Below are positions 14,714-23,898 of a stretch of 32,314 nt of DNA, piece after piece; the first letter of the stretch is position 1; each line of letters begins with the position of its first letter. Source of the stretch: Bacteroidota bacterium (GTDB taxonomy: Bacteria > Bacteroidota > Bacteroidia > Bacteroidales > FEN-979). Both the position numbers and the translations under genes were made by a program. Where the stretch lies: assembly GCA_026391715.1 (NCBI GenBank), contig JAPLDO010000191.1:1-32314 (forward strand), written 5' to 3'. Under the pieces are notes generated by a model, which was not told the origin of the DNA, did not search any database, and saw only the letters and a list, made by a program, of their open reading frames with translations.

Positions 14714-16659
14714 TTGTAAAACGGATTTTGGTAACCATTATCGTTTTATTTAGCCTCCTGCCCGCTGAGTTTTACGGACAGAGCCAACCTCTTTCAACCG
14801 GGAATAAAAGGGCAGAGAAGTTTTTCTATTCAGCATACGATTTTTATCAGGCTAAAAACTTTGAACGGGCTTTGAACGAAGTAAAAAAAGCTATTGACCA
14901 GGATCCTGGATTTACAGAAGCCTTCATTTTACAAGGGGATATCTTTGCCGATGATCAGCAGAAGGAAAAAGCCATTGATTCATACCATTCAGCGTTCCAA
15001 ACTGGAAATCCCGTATTTCCAGGACTTTATTATATCATTGCCGGCGCCGAGCTTTCTATTGGCAGATACGCCGACGCCCGGTTAAACTTTAAGCGGTTTC
15101 TTGAATCTGACCAAATGCCCGAACAGAAACGCCGTAACGCCGAAAGAGGTTTGAAAATCTCGGAATTTGGCGAAAAATGTGTGGCAAATCCGGTCCCTTT
15201 TTTACCATTTAACCTGGGAGATAGCGTAAATACCGAATTTGATGAATATATAAATGGCGTTACCGCCGACGAAGAACGTCTCTATTTTACGCGGTGGGAT
15301 CTGATAGGCTCTGGATCGTCTAACCAAAACCGGAATTTCAATGAGGAGTTTTATCAATGCCTGAAAAAAGATTCCTTGTGGTTGAAGGCGCTGAATCTTG
15401 GCTCGCCTATCAATTCTGAGGGAAATGAAGGCGCTTTGTCAATCTCCCCTGATGGGAATTACCTGTTTTTTGCGGCATGCAATCGTGAAGATGGTTTTGG
15501 AAGCTGTGATATCTACCGCTCAATGCGTAATGGAAATGGGTGGTCGGAACCTGTAAACCTCGGCGAAACGGTTAATTCGCCGCAATGGGACTCCCAGCCA
15601 TCTTTTTCTTCAGATGGAAAGACTCTCTATTTTGCCAGCAAAAGACCAGGCGGAAAAGGCAGTTCGGATATCTGGAAAACCGTATTACAGCCCAATGGCG
15701 GTTGGAGCGTGCCTGTGAACCTTGGCGATTCGGTTAATACCCCGGCTGAAGAAATGGCTCCGTTTATTCATCCGGATGATCAAACTCTCTATTTTTCTTC
15801 CAAAGGACACCTTGGATTGGGAGGATATGATCTTTTTGTGACGCGGAAAAAACCAGATGGCAAATGGCAAAAACCCGTAAATCTTGGTTATCCGATAAAT
15901 ACATACGCTGATGAAATTACCCTTGTGGTTAATGCTAAAGGAAATCTTGCATATATTTCATCTGATAAACTTGGTGGCAAAGGGCGACAGGATATTTATC
16001 AGTTTCAGTTGTACCATGACGCCAGACCACTTCTTACAAACTATTTCAAAGGGATTGTGTTTGATGAAACAACAGAAGCAAGGCTCGAAGCCCGTTTTGA
16101 ACTGATTGACCTCACAACTTCAAAAATTGTCGCTGAATCGCGCTCTGACCGTTTAACCGGAGAATTTCTACTTGCATTGCCAACTGAAAGAAACTACGCG
16201 CTGAATGTTTCTTTGAACGGGTATCTTTTCTATTCTGATAACTTTATGATGTCGGGAACAAATACTCAGGCAAAGCCTTTTATTAAAGATATACCGTTAA
16301 AGCCAATTATGGTAGGCGAGGCAGTGGTTTTGAAAAATATCTTTTTTGATACTGATAAATTTATTCTAAAAGATGAATCACTTGCAGAGTTAAATAAACT
16401 GCTGGGACTTCTCATCCAGAATCCAAATCTGAAAATAGAGATTAGCGGACATACAGATAATGTTGGTTCGGCGGAACACAATCTTGAACTATCCCGAAAC
16501 CGCGCAAAAGCTGTTTACGAATTTCTTATTGAAAATAAGGTTGGTAATTCACGTCTTTCCTTTGCCGGCTATGGTTTTCAAAAACCTATTGATGAAAATA
16601 TGACGGAGGCGGGAAGGGCAAACAATCGTCGCACCGAATTTAAAGTCATTGGGAATTAA
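14710..16659 (+). CDS. PorE-like envelope protein: TPR, beta-propeller, regulatory-like and OmpA domains
   Basis: 649 residues, exported: a hydrophobic signal to about residue 24 (FYGQ). In order come TPR helices (~35-150), a WD40/PD40-type propeller (~165-435) with repeated ISPDGNYLFFA, FSSDGKTLYFAS and IHPDDQTLYFSS blades, a carboxypeptidase-regulatory-like sandwich (~445-520), and an OmpA-type peptidoglycan-binding domain (~540-649) with Asp583 in GHTDNVGS and Arg598, spaced 15 apart as in E. coli OmpA. This domain order and length are those of PorE, a type IX secretion component linking the machine to peptidoglycan. Similar paralogues exist in these genomes, so the exact identity is inference. 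No lipobox is seen. It overlaps queE by 4 bases. Confidence 0.8.
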   Translation: MIVKRILVTIIVLFSLLPAEFYGQSQPLSTGNKRAEKFFYSAYDFYQAKNFERALNEVKKAIDQDPGFTEAFILQGDIFADDQQKEKAIDSYHSAFQTGNPVFPGLYYIIAGAELSIGRYADARLNFKRFLESDQMPEQKRRNAERGLKISEFGEKCVANPVPFLPFNLGDSVNTEFDEYINGVTADEERLYFTRWDLIGSGSSNQNRNFNEEFYQCLKKDSLWLKALNLGSPINSEGNEGALSISPDGNYLFFAACNREDGFGSCDIYRSMRNGNGWSEPVNLGETVNSPQWDSQPSFSSDGKTLYFASKRPGGKGSSDIWKTVLQPNGGWSVPVNLGDSVNTPAEEMAPFIHPDDQTLYFSSKGHLGLGGYDLFVTRKKPDGKWQKPVNLGYPINTYADEITLVVNAKGNLAYISSDKLGGKGRQDIYQFQLYHDARPLLTNYFKGIVFDETTEARLEARFELIDLTTSKIVAESRSDRLTGEFLLALPTERNYALNVSLNGYLFYSDNFMMSGTNTQAKPFIKDIPLKPIMVGEAVVLKNIFFDTDKFILKDESLAELNKLLGLLIQNPNLKIEISGHTDNVGSAEHNLELSRNRAKAVYEFLIENKVGNSRLSFAGYGFQKPIDENMTEAGRANNRRTEFKVIGN

Positions 16660-16678
16660 ATTAATATTTGTACTTTTG
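16649..16678 (+). promoter_or_regulatory. Promoter of the thrS-infC-rpmI-rplT operon
   Basis: TTG at 16649-16651, 19 bases, then TACTTTTG at 16671-16678. Both boxes fit the Bacteroidota consensus; the -33 box lies inside the end of the PorE-like gene. The thrS ATG is 25 bases downstream of the -7 box. Confidence 0.7.
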
Positions 16679-16703
16679 CACCCCTTAAAAATTTCCTTTT
16701 ACC

Positions 16704-18647
16704 ATGATTAATATCACTTTACCCGATAACTCAGTTCGTCAATTTCCTGAAGGGGTTACAGGATTGGATATAGCAAAAAGCATTAGTGAAGGTCTTGCCA
16801 GAAATGTGCTTTCCATTGAAGTAAATAACGTGGTATGCGACGCAACACGTCCGATTTATACCGATGCAAAAGTGAAATTGCTGACCTGGAATGATGCGGA
16901 AGGGAAGGCAACAATGTGGCATTCCTCCGCTCACCTTATGGCAGAAGCTATTGAAGCGCTCTATCCTGGAGTGAAATTCGGGATTGGTCCTGATATTGAA
17001 AATGGTTTTTACTATGACATTGATTTTGGCGATCAACCCATATCATCCGATGATTTTGGAAAAATCGAAAAGAAAATCCTCGAATTAGCAAGGGGAAAGC
17101 AAAACTTTGTCCGCAAGGATGTTTCTAAATCAGAAGCTATCAATTATTTTACCTCCAAAGGCGATGAATATAAAATTGAGTTGCTTGAAGGACTTGACGA
17201 TGGCAGCATTACATTTTACGAATCTGGAAAATTTACCGATTTATGCAGAGGTCCGCATATTCCTGATACAGGATTTATTAAGGCGGTCAAATTACTCAAT
17301 ATAGCAGGAGCATATTGGAGGGGCGACGAAAAACGGAAGCAATTGACGCGTGTCTATGGCGTCACCTTCCCGAAACAAAAAGAGCTTGACGATTACCTTG
17401 TCTTTCTGGAGGAAGCAAAGAAACGCGATCACCGGAAATTAGGTAAGGAACTCGAACTGTTTGCATTTTCTCAGAAAGTTGGTCTTGGGCTGCCATTATG
17501 GCTGCCACGAGGCGCCGCGCTGCGTGAACGCTTAGAGATGTTTCTGAAAAAAGTTCAGAAAAAGGCAGGTTACGAGCAGGTTATGTGTCCCCATATTGGA
17601 AATGTTGAACTTTACAAAACGTCTGGTCATTACCAGAAATATGGAGAAAGTTCTTTCCGACCGATTTCAACGCCGGTTGAGGGAGAAGAATTTTTCCTGA
17701 AACCAATGAACTGTCCTCATCACTGCGAAATTTACAAGGTAAAACCGCGCTCATATCGCGATTTGCCGGTCAGGCTTGCCGAATTTGGCACAGTATATCG
17801 TTACGAACAGAGTGGAGAACTTCATGGTTTAACTCGTGTCCGCGGATTTACGCAGGATGACGCTCACATCTTTTGTACCCCTGAACAGGTAAAAGATGAA
17901 TTCAAAGGGGTGATGGATATCGTGATGCTTATCTTCAAAGCGCTTGATTTCAAAGATTTTATTGTCCAGATTTCACTTCGCGATCCTGATAACAGGGAAA
18001 AATACATCGGTTCTGATGAAAACTGGGAAAAAGCTGAACGGGCAATCCGTGAAGTTGCCATTGAACGCAACCTGAATACGGTAATCGAACTTGGCGAAGC
18101 TGCCTTTTACGGACCAAAAATGGATTTCCTTGTAAAAGACGCGCTTGGAAGAAAGTGGCAACTCGGAACCATCCAGGTTGACTATAATCTTCCTGAAAGA
18201 TTTGAACTAGAATACATTGGTAGTGATAATCAAAAACATCGCCCGGTGATGATACACAGGGCGCCATTCGGATCAATGGAAAGGTTTGTAGCTGTTTTAC
18301 TGGAACATACCGCAGGTAAATTTCCGTTGTGGCTAACACCCGATCAAGCTATTGTATTGCCTATCAGTGAGAAATATCAGGATTATGCAAATAAAGTTTT
18401 AAATGTCCTAAATAATGCCGAAATTCGCACCCTCATTGACGACCGCAATGAAAAGGCAGGGAAAAAGATTCGCGACGCCGAACTGATGAAAATACCTTTC
18501 ATGCTTGTTGTGGGAGAACGTGAAGAACTCGACGGCACAGTGTCGGTACGCAAGCAGGGTCATGGCGATCTTGGTCCGCAGAAAATTGAAGATTTTATAA
18601 GGTTTGTTCAGGAAGAGATAAAGAATGAACTTGGAGAAATACATTAA
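16704..18647 (+). CDS. thrS: Threonyl-tRNA synthetase
   Basis: 647 residues, the normal class II ThrRS length. An N-terminal TGS domain (1-~62) is followed by the editing domain, with HSSAH (73-77) and CRGPH (181-185) clearing mischarged Ser-tRNA, then the catalytic core (~245-535) with zinc ligand Cys337 in MNCPHHC and the motif 2 region [20 protein letters not shown], and the anticodon-binding domain (~545-647). Both further zinc-ligand histidines can be located (DDAHIF region and [12 protein letters not shown]). It leads the conserved operon with translation genes infC, rpmI and rplT. No T-box or operator hairpin was recognised in the 44-base leader. Confidence 0.98.
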   Translation: MINITLPDNSVRQFPEGVTGLDIAKSISEGLARNVLSIEVNNVVCDATRPIYTDAKVKLLTWNDAEGKATMWHSSAHLMAEAIEALYPGVKFGIGPDIENGFYYDIDFGDQPISSDDFGKIEKKILELARGKQNFVRKDVSKSEAINYFTSKGDEYKIELLEGLDDGSITFYESGKFTDLCRGPHIPDTGFIKAVKLLNIAGAYWRGDEKRKQLTRVYGVTFPKQKELDDYLVFLEEAKKRDHRKLGKELELFAFSQKVGLGLPLWLPRGAALRERLEMFLKKVQKKAGYEQVMCPHIGNVELYKTSGHYQKYGESSFRPISTPVEGEEFFLKPMNCPHHCEIYKVKPRSYRDLPVRLAEFGTVYRYEQSGELHGLTRVRGFTQDDAHIFCTPEQVKDEFKGVMDIVMLIFKALDFKDFIVQISLRDPDNREKYIGSDENWEKAERAIREVAIERNLNTVIELGEAAFYGPKMDFLVKDALGRKWQLGTIQVDYNLPERFELEYIGSDNQKHRPVMIHRAPFGSMERFVAVLLEHTAGKFPLWLTPDQAIVLPISEKYQDYANKVLNVLNNAEIRTLIDDRNEKAGKKIRDAELMKIPFMLVVGEREELDGTVSVRKQGHGDLGPQKIEDFIRFVQEEIKNELGEIH

Positions 18648-18674
18648 TAAGTAATCATAGTATTCATTAATTAC

Positions 18675-18690
18675 AGGAGGAAAAAACATA
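18675..18690 (+). promoter_or_regulatory. Shine-Dalgarno AGGAGG and AUA start of infC
   Basis: AGGAGG (18675-18680) stands 7 bases before ATA (18688-18690). Between the in-frame stop TAG at 18658 and the conserved infC coding region there is no ATG, GTG or TTG, so ATA is the only well-spaced near-cognate start. Strong ribosome sites are rare in this phylum, which makes the pairing notable. It suggests the known IF3 autoregulation through start-codon discrimination. Confidence 0.75.
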
Positions 18691-19242
18691 GTAACACAAT
18701 TTAACGGTCCCCGTCGTTTTCCGAAACCCGGGAAGAAAGAGGAACCCTATAACATCAACCAATGGATTAAAGCGCCAGTTGTAAGGGTGGTTGGCGAGAA
18801 TATCGAACCAGGCATCTACAATATCCGCGAAGCCATAAATATAGCCGAAAATAAAGGTCTCGACCTTGTAGAAATTTCGCCAACTGCAAACCCGCCGGTT
18901 TGTAAAGTGGTTGACTATAAGAAGTTTCTTTATGAATTGAAGAGGAAACAAAAGGAGATGAAAGCCAAAACGGCGAAGATCATTGTTAAGGAGATCAGAC
19001 TTGGACCCAATACTGATGAGCATGATTTTAATTTTAAGTTGAACCATGCAATAAAATTTTTAAAGGAAAATGCCAAGGTCAAAGTTGATGTTTTTTTCAA
19101 AGGACGTTCAATTATATATAAAGAACAAGGCGAACTGATTCTTCTCAAATTTGCCCAGGCGTTGGTGGAGGTAGGTAAAATAGAACAAATGCCCCGCCTC
19201 GAAGGCAAACGAATGATTATGATCATCGCCCCTAAAAAATAG
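18688..19242 (+). CDS. infC: Translation initiation factor IF-3
   Basis: 184 residues from ATA at 18688. IF-3 keeps ribosomal subunits apart and proofreads the start codon. A start at GTG 18787 would drop the conserved N-terminal segment FNGPRRFPKP through INQWIKAPVVRVVG, which is present in frame, so the gene must begin upstream. The N domain runs to about residue 100 (GENIEPGIYNIREAINIAENKGLDLVEI), then a linker KRKQKEMKAKT and the C domain with KEIRLGPNTDEHDF, RSIIYKEQG and the final MIMIIAPKK. It lies 40 bases after thrS. In E. coli infC uses AUU for self-repression; AUA here implies the same logic. Confidence 0.93.
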   Translation: MVTQFNGPRRFPKPGKKEEPYNINQWIKAPVVRVVGENIEPGIYNIREAINIAENKGLDLVEISPTANPPVCKVVDYKKFLYELKRKQKEMKAKTAKIIVKEIRLGPNTDEHDFNFKLNHAIKFLKENAKVKVDVFFKGRSIIYKEQGELILLKFAQALVEVGKIEQMPRLEGKRMIMIIAPKK

Positions 19243-19270
19243 AAAAGCGCCGAAGCGCGAAAGATAGTAT

Positions 19271-19290
19271 AGACGCACTGCTGTGCGTCG
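19271..19290. repeat. GACGCAC hairpin between infC and rpmI
   Basis: GACGCAC (19272-19278), TGCT, GTGCGTC (19283-19289) form a perfect 7-bp stem. A GCGC/GCGC mini-hairpin lies just before it, after the infC stop. The core resembles the repeat between bcp and recA (8812-8870), so it is probably a second copy of a dispersed repeat rather than a ribosomal-protein operator. Confidence 0.5.
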
Positions 19291-19318
19291 CTAATTAATA
19301 ACAATCAAAATCAATAAC

Positions 19319-19513
19319 ATGCCAAAAATGAAAACCAAATCCGGCGCTAAAAAAAGGTTCACCCTTACAGGCACCGGTAAAGTCAAAAGGAAGCATGCTT
19401 ACAAAAGCCACATTCTGACGAAGAAAAGTACAAAGCGGAAACGCAATCTTACTTATTCGACAACCGTTGACAAGGCAGATGAAGCCAATGTAAAAGAGAT
19501 GCTCCAGGGTTAA
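19319..19513 (+). CDS. rpmI: 50S ribosomal protein L35
   Basis: 64 residues, very basic, starting [14 protein letters not shown] and containing [20 protein letters not shown], the classic L35 pattern. It follows infC after 76 bases that contain a hairpin repeat, and precedes rplT, the order found in most bacteria. The ATG at 19319 begins directly with the conserved N terminus. Confidence 0.97.
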   Translation: MPKMKTKSGAKKRFTLTGTGKVKRKHAYKSHILTKKSTKRKRNLTYSTTVDKADEANVKEMLQG

Positions 19514-19591
19514 ATTATTTATTGTCTAACTTGTGAATAGCTTTTGAAGATTCCCGGTTTCGGGAGCGCTAACACAAAAAAAAACCAAATT

Positions 19592-19939
19592 ATGCCAAGA
19601 TCAGTTAATGCAGTCGCATCGCGCGAAAGAAGGAAAAAAATACTCAAGCGGGCGAAAGGACAGTTCGGCAGAAGAAAAAATGTTCTGACCGTAGCAAAAA
19701 ATTCAGTAGAAAAAGGTTTGACTTATGCCTACCGCGACCGCCGGACAAAGAAGCGGAATTTTCGCGCGCTGTGGATAACCCGTATCAACGCAGGAGTGCG
19801 TTTGTATGGAATGTCATACTCCGTATTTATCAGTAAACTCATTGGAAAAAATATAACCCTCAACAGGAAAACGCTTGCCGATCTGGCAATGAATCATCCT
19901 GACGCTTTCAAAGCAGTTGTTGATGCTGTGAAAGACTAA
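19592..19939 (+). CDS. rplT: 50S ribosomal protein L20
   Basis: 115 residues, the normal L20 length, binding 23S rRNA early in large-subunit assembly. The start at 19592 gives [16 protein letters not shown], the conserved beginning; an upstream in-frame TTG at 19544 would add 16 residues unlike the family and is rejected. [29 protein letters not shown] and [17 protein letters not shown] follow as expected. It ends the thrS operon and is followed by a strong hairpin terminator. L20 represses its own operon in several bacteria; no matching site was recognised. Confidence 0.97.
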   Translation: MPRSVNAVASRERRKKILKRAKGQFGRRKNVLTVAKNSVEKGLTYAYRDRRTKKRNFRALWITRINAGVRLYGMSYSVFISKLIGKNITLNRKTLADLAMNHPDAFKAVVDAVKD

Positions 19940-19956
19940 CAAAAGGGAAAACATTT

Positions 19957-19991
19957 AAAAGCCGTTCTGATAATTCAGGACGGCTTTTTTT
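19957..19991 (+). terminator. Terminator after rplT, probably bidirectional
   Basis: GCCGTTCTGA (19961-19970) pairs with TCAGGACGGC (19975-19984) around a 4-base loop with one G-T pair, followed by seven T. On the minus strand the same stem is followed by TTTT, so it can also end the convergent redoxin gene, whose stop codon lies inside it. Confidence 0.85.
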
Positions 19992-21414
19992 ATGGTTTTC
20001 GAGGTTTCTTTATGTAGTTTTCGAGGAAAAAGCCGATTTTGGAGGCGGCAAGGCGTTTTGCAATTATCTCCTTTCTTTCATTCAGGATATAAATCACCGG
20101 CGTAGAAATGATGTCATACAATCCATGGTAATCTTCAGTAACTGATCTCGGTCCGTCAACGTTGATCCAGTTCATCTTTTTCATTTTTAGCGCAGTTTTC
20201 CATTTGACAACGGAAGTATCTGAACATACAGCAAAAATTTCCAGTCCGTATTTCTCTTTATTCTCATTGTAAAAAGTATCAATAACCGGAATTTCCTGTT
20301 TGCAATGGCTGCAATCGGGATCCCAGAAAAGCAACATCAGGTATTTTGCCTTTATATTGTGCATGGAAATCAATTGGTTATTGGTGTCGAGCATAATCAT
20401 ATTGGGAGCCTTTTCGCCTATCAGCAAGGGTCGTATCTTATTGGCTTTCTTAATGATTTTTTCGTTAATATCCTTTGTTATCCAGGTTGTTTGGCCAGGT
20501 ACATAATATTTGTCAACAACGTGGACGAATATCTTGTCAAAACCCATGATTTCACTGTTTTCATAAGTGTAAGTTGTAAACCAAACCAGATATTTGAACA
20601 TCTCTGGATTAGGTCTGCATTTCTCAATCATGGCGTCTATCTCAATGATTATGCTGTCGGTTTGTTGAATTACGATATTATCAAAATACTTTTTGAGTTT
20701 GTTGTGAAAAACCGGAGTTCGAAGTAACCTGTCGTCAGTGAAATTGACTCCCTCCCAGAAATGTGACTTATAATATTGATAAGCGGCGGTTGAATCTTTC
20801 CTGCCATCGGGAAGGGTAGGAAATTCGGTAATTTCCGGTTCTCTCATAGCATTTATCATGAAGGCGGTAAACGACTCCGGATGTTTTTTCACAATGTCGA
20901 GTTTGAATTTTATCAGTTCCTTATTGATCTCATTGATCTTTGTGGAGTATATGCCGGCAGAATCTTTGGGTTCTCCCACCTTCTTATACTGATCCTGAAT
21001 TGCCTGAATTTCGTTAAATTTTGATCTGTTGTACCGTAAATACTGATAAAACAACTGATTATCGGGCGAATCCTTTATAACCATTTTATTTGTAGGGTCT
21101 GAAGCATTGGTTTCCATTGAGAATTTGTGATCGTTATTGATTACAAAATCAAAATAGATTTTATCCGAGATTACAAAAACATACAACCCTTTGGGAATAT
21201 CCGATGGCGCTTTGTATGTGCAGCGACCCGAACCGTCAAGATCAAGAGTATCTTTGATGTAGGTTCCGTTGCTGTAATAATAGGCAATCATGCAGGTTGT
21301 ATCTTTCTTTCCGTTGATTTTAAATTTGATAACATAGTTATCCTGACCGGATAGCTTTGAAAAACTAAAAAGAATTAAGATAAGTAAGAAAACAGAATAG
21401 CGGGTCAGCTTCAT
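19990..21414 (-). CDS. Secreted thioredoxin-like (TlpA/ResA-type) protein with DUF4369/DUF5106-like N-terminal part
   Basis: 474 residues from the ATG at 21414; the longer reading from GTG at 21435 adds seven residues before the signal and is less likely. The signal peptide is KLTRYSVFLLILILFSFSKLSGQ-like and hydrophobic to about residue 22. The N-terminal half resembles the DUF4369 beta domain and a helical DUF5106-type middle; the last ~140 residues are a thioredoxin fold starting GEKAPNMIMLD, with active-site Cys368 and Cys371 in DPDCSHCKQEIP and the cis-proline region ISTPVIYILN. It likely acts as a periplasmic disulfide reductase or thiol exchanger; the substrate is unknown. It is 51 bases downstream of DUF4301 and probably cotranscribed. 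Confidence 0.8.
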   Translation of the reverse strand: MKLTRYSVFLLILILFSFSKLSGQDNYVIKFKINGKKDTTCMIAYYYSNGTYIKDTLDLDGSGRCTYKAPSDIPKGLYVFVISDKIYFDFVINNDHKFSMETNASDPTNKMVIKDSPDNQLFYQYLRYNRSKFNEIQAIQDQYKKVGEPKDSAGIYSTKINEINKELIKFKLDIVKKHPESFTAFMINAMREPEITEFPTLPDGRKDSTAAYQYYKSHFWEGVNFTDDRLLRTPVFHNKLKKYFDNIVIQQTDSIIIEIDAMIEKCRPNPEMFKYLVWFTTYTYENSEIMGFDKIFVHVVDKYYVPGQTTWITKDINEKIIKKANKIRPLLIGEKAPNMIMLDTNNQLISMHNIKAKYLMLLFWDPDCSHCKQEIPVIDTFYNENKEKYGLEIFAVCSDTSVVKWKTALKMKKMNWINVDGPRSVTEDYHGLYDIISTPVIYILNERKEIIAKRLAASKIGFFLENYIKKPRKP

Positions 21415-21465
21415 AACAGATATATTATTGATCACGAAAAAAGTATTCGCCAGGGTTTACATATT

Positions 21466-23019
21466 TTAAAGACAACGATGTTCGTCTCTGAGCAAATCAT
21501 TTACGGTTTTCACCGGGTTAAAAGTAATTATCGGAACTTCCACAAAAATTGTGATCCATCGCGCCATTGCGCCATTCCACAATCCAGGTAATTCCTGAGC
21601 TTTCAGGGTCTTGCCTCCGCTGGATTTCAATGAAATAAACCCCGTATTTTCATCAATAAATTCCTTCAGGTTGAATTTATTTCCCAGAAAATCTCTCGTG
21701 GCGCAAACCAGGTCAACCGGATTAAAATGGGTGGAGGCATTTACAATGGCTTTTTGTTCAGTGTCTTTAAGGTTGATCTGCGATGATTCTACAATCTGAA
21801 GCGACAGTTTACCATTTTCATCAGAAACCAGAAAAGGACCTCCACCGGGTTCGCCTTCGTTTTTTACCATGCCGCAAATTCTAACCGGGCGGTTAAGCAT
21901 ATTAAACAACGTCTGGGTTTTAACTGTAAATGGCATGGATTCGAAATTGTGCGGCGCGTCGAGGAATAATTCTTCCTTTGAAAAACGGGCAATTTCCGAC
22001 AATTCTTCCGCAGTAGCCTCACCATTATTGAGCTTTACAAGGTAGTTATCAATCATTGTTTTTAAGGAAATCAGATAACCGCCAATGACTTTTTTATATT
22101 GAAAGGTTGTGGCTTTTAACCTGTCGGGAACAATATTATCTATGTTTTTTACAAAAATTATATCAGCGTCAATATCGTTAAGGTTATCAATCAGCGCTCC
22201 GTGTCCTCCCGGACGAAAAAGGAGTCTGCCCTGATCATCCCTGACAGGATTGTTTTTCTCATCCACCGCAATTATATCCGTAGCGGGTTTTTGAATCGAA
22301 TATGAGATTTCAAATTTAACCCCAAGCCGCGATTCATATCTTGCCTTCACATCATCGAACATGTCCAAAAATTTCTGTTGATGTTCAGGAGATATTGTAA
22401 AATGAATCCTGGAAATTCCTTCTGAATCTCTGGTATATTCTGCGGCTTCAACAAGATGTTCTTCAGCCGCAGTCCGGGCTCCTTCAGGATAATCGTGAAA
22501 CTTCAGCAATGCTTTTGGAAGATTCGAATAATCCAGCCCTTTTGCGCCAAGCAGAAAATCAATGATGGTAGAATAGTCTTTTTCCCTGAGCAATCTATCT
22601 ATAGGATTTCCTGCATCCTCAAGCTTTTCCGAAAGATTTAAGTAGAAGGCAAATTCCTCAATATGATGAAGAAAATAAAAGACAGAATTGAACCCCTGAT
22701 CTTTATTTAAAAGGTCGTCGCCCTCTTTTCCAGGTGAATATACAGCAGCAAATTCAAACAGATGTTTGAACATCCGGCTTGCAGCGCCCGATGCCGGAAC
22801 GAATCTGACCACCCTGATAAAAGGAAGGGATTCTTCAAATTTCCGATAGTACCGGTCGAGTTGATGTTCATTTAAAGCAACTATGCCATTGTGGGCAAGG
22901 GCAGGACGCACAAGATTTATAAATGGGAAACCGTTGATAAAATGTTCAATTTGTTTCTCAATAGCAGGTAGTTTCATACCTTTTCTCTGAATCTGTTCTA
23001 AATCTGTTTCGCTAAACAT
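21466..23019 (-). CDS. DUF4301 family protein
   Basis: 517 residues, recognised as the Bacteroidota family DUF4301. Function is unknown. The sequence holds patterns reminiscent of sugar nucleotidyltransferases: VRFVPASGAASRMFKHL (residues ~70-86) resembles a phosphate-binding loop, and LFRPGGHGALIDNLNDIDADIIFVKNIDN (~265-293) resembles the UDP-sugar pyrophosphorylase region where a uridine nucleotide and its substrate are held. A uridylyl or related transferase role is inference. No signal peptide is seen. The chain is complete and ends with a short basic tail. It is transcribed toward the redoxin gene, and its upstream region contains a cruciform repeat rather than a clear promoter. Confidence 0.8.
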   Translation of the reverse strand: MFSETDLEQIQRKGMKLPAIEKQIEHFINGFPFINLVRPALAHNGIVALNEHQLDRYYRKFEESLPFIRVVRFVPASGAASRMFKHLFEFAAVYSPGKEGDDLLNKDQGFNSVFYFLHHIEEFAFYLNLSEKLEDAGNPIDRLLREKDYSTIIDFLLGAKGLDYSNLPKALLKFHDYPEGARTAAEEHLVEAAEYTRDSEGISRIHFTISPEHQQKFLDMFDDVKARYESRLGVKFEISYSIQKPATDIIAVDEKNNPVRDDQGRLLFRPGGHGALIDNLNDIDADIIFVKNIDNIVPDRLKATTFQYKKVIGGYLISLKTMIDNYLVKLNNGEATAEELSEIARFSKEELFLDAPHNFESMPFTVKTQTLFNMLNRPVRICGMVKNEGEPGGGPFLVSDENGKLSLQIVESSQINLKDTEQKAIVNASTHFNPVDLVCATRDFLGNKFNLKEFIDENTGFISLKSSGGKTLKAQELPGLWNGAMARWITIFVEVPIITFNPVKTVNDLLRDEHRCL

Positions 23020-23115
23020 AAATCTGAATTTTGTATTTACAGGATAAACTTATTCTAAAATTTGAAATCGAAGAAAAAACGTTGAGTCCACGCCGAAACG
23101 TGGTTAGAAAATTAA

Positions 23116-23213
23116 AATTTGGCTAAAGCCCAGTATGTCAGCAGCTTGAATTGCCACGACCTTAATGTCGTGGCAATTGATAAACAGATAGTTACTGGAC
23201 TTTAGTCCAAATT
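23116..23213. repeat. REP/MITE-like cruciform repeat between recR and DUF4301
   Basis: Outer arms AATTTGGCTAAAGCCCAGTA (23116-23135) and 23193-23213 are inverted copies differing by one mismatch and one extra base, and each arm is itself a small palindrome (GGCTAAAGCC and GGACTTTAGTCC). Inside is a perfect 12-bp hairpin AATTGCCACGAC (23149-23160) with its complement at 23167-23178, loop CTTAAT. The layout is that of REP-type sequences moved by RAYT-family transposases. No transposase is in the window. Confidence 0.65.
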
Positions 23214-23240
23214 GTTTTCTTTTTGAAGCAGGTTCAAGGT

Positions 23241-23855
23241 TCATATTGAAACATTATATGGCGTTCTGTTCAATATCGAGCGACCGAGTGTAACTTCATC
23301 GGCATATTCAAGTTCATCTCCTATTGAAATACCTCGCGCAATAGTTGTTATTTTGACACTAAATCGGTTGAGTCGCCGGGCGATGTAAAAGTTTGTCGTA
23401 TCGCCTTCAATGGTTGTCGGAAGAGCAAGAATGACTTCGGTAATGTTCTCCATCTCTATCCTGTCGAGCAGAGAATCAATGGAAAGATCCTGTGGTCCGA
23501 CGCCATCCATCGGTGAGATAATCCCTCCAAGAACATGATAAACCCCGCCGAACTGGTTTGTATTTTCAACAGCCATTACATCCCGGATATCTTCAACAAC
23601 ACATACTGTAAACTGATCTCTTTTCAGATTCGCGCATATTGAACAGACGTCGTTATCGGAAATATTTTTACATCTGTTGCAATAAATAACCTCTTTACGC
23701 ATTCTTATTACCGCTTGTCCCAGCGCCTCCACTTCGGAAGTGTCGCGGCGAAGAAGGTGTAAAGCCATGCGAAGGGCTGTTTTTCTGCCAATTCCGGGTA
23801 GTCGCGATATTTCGTTTACCGCTTGTTCGAGAAGTTTTGAGGGGTAGGGTTGCAA
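23241..23855 (-). CDS. recR: Recombination protein RecR
   Basis: 204 residues. RecR works with RecO (and RecF) to load RecA on gapped DNA. An N-terminal helix-hairpin-helix ([18 protein letters not shown]) is followed by a zinc finger with Cys59, Cys62, Cys71 and Cys74 and a Toprim domain starting [12 protein letters not shown]. The start codon is TTG at 23855: an in-frame TAA lies nine bases upstream, and no ATG fits before residue 30. A TAnnTTTG box lies 22 bases upstream. The gene is divergent from the MORN-repeat gene. Confidence 0.95.
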   Translation of the reverse strand: MQPYPSKLLEQAVNEISRLPGIGRKTALRMALHLLRRDTSEVEALGQAVIRMRKEVIYCNRCKNISDNDVCSICANLKRDQFTVCVVEDIRDVMAVENTNQFGGVYHVLGGIISPMDGVGPQDLSIDSLLDRIEMENITEVILALPTTIEGDTTNFYIARRLNRFSVKITTIARGISIGDELEYADEVTLGRSILNRTPYNVSI

Positions 23856-23876
23856 CGTAAATTATTGTTTATTCTG

Positions 23877-23884
23877 CAAATGTA
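23877..23884 (-). promoter_or_regulatory. -7 element for recR
   Basis: Minus strand TACATTTG matches TAnnTTTG, 21 bases before the TTG start of recR. It supports the TTG start because the leader leaves no room for an upstream one. No -33 TTG at correct spacing. Confidence 0.45.
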
Positions 23885-23898
23885 ATTTTTTCAAACGT

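Noticed and set aside
19544-19591. Upstream TTG start for rplT
   Set aside because: The added 16 residues are not L20-like, and the conserved MPRSVN start is at 19592.
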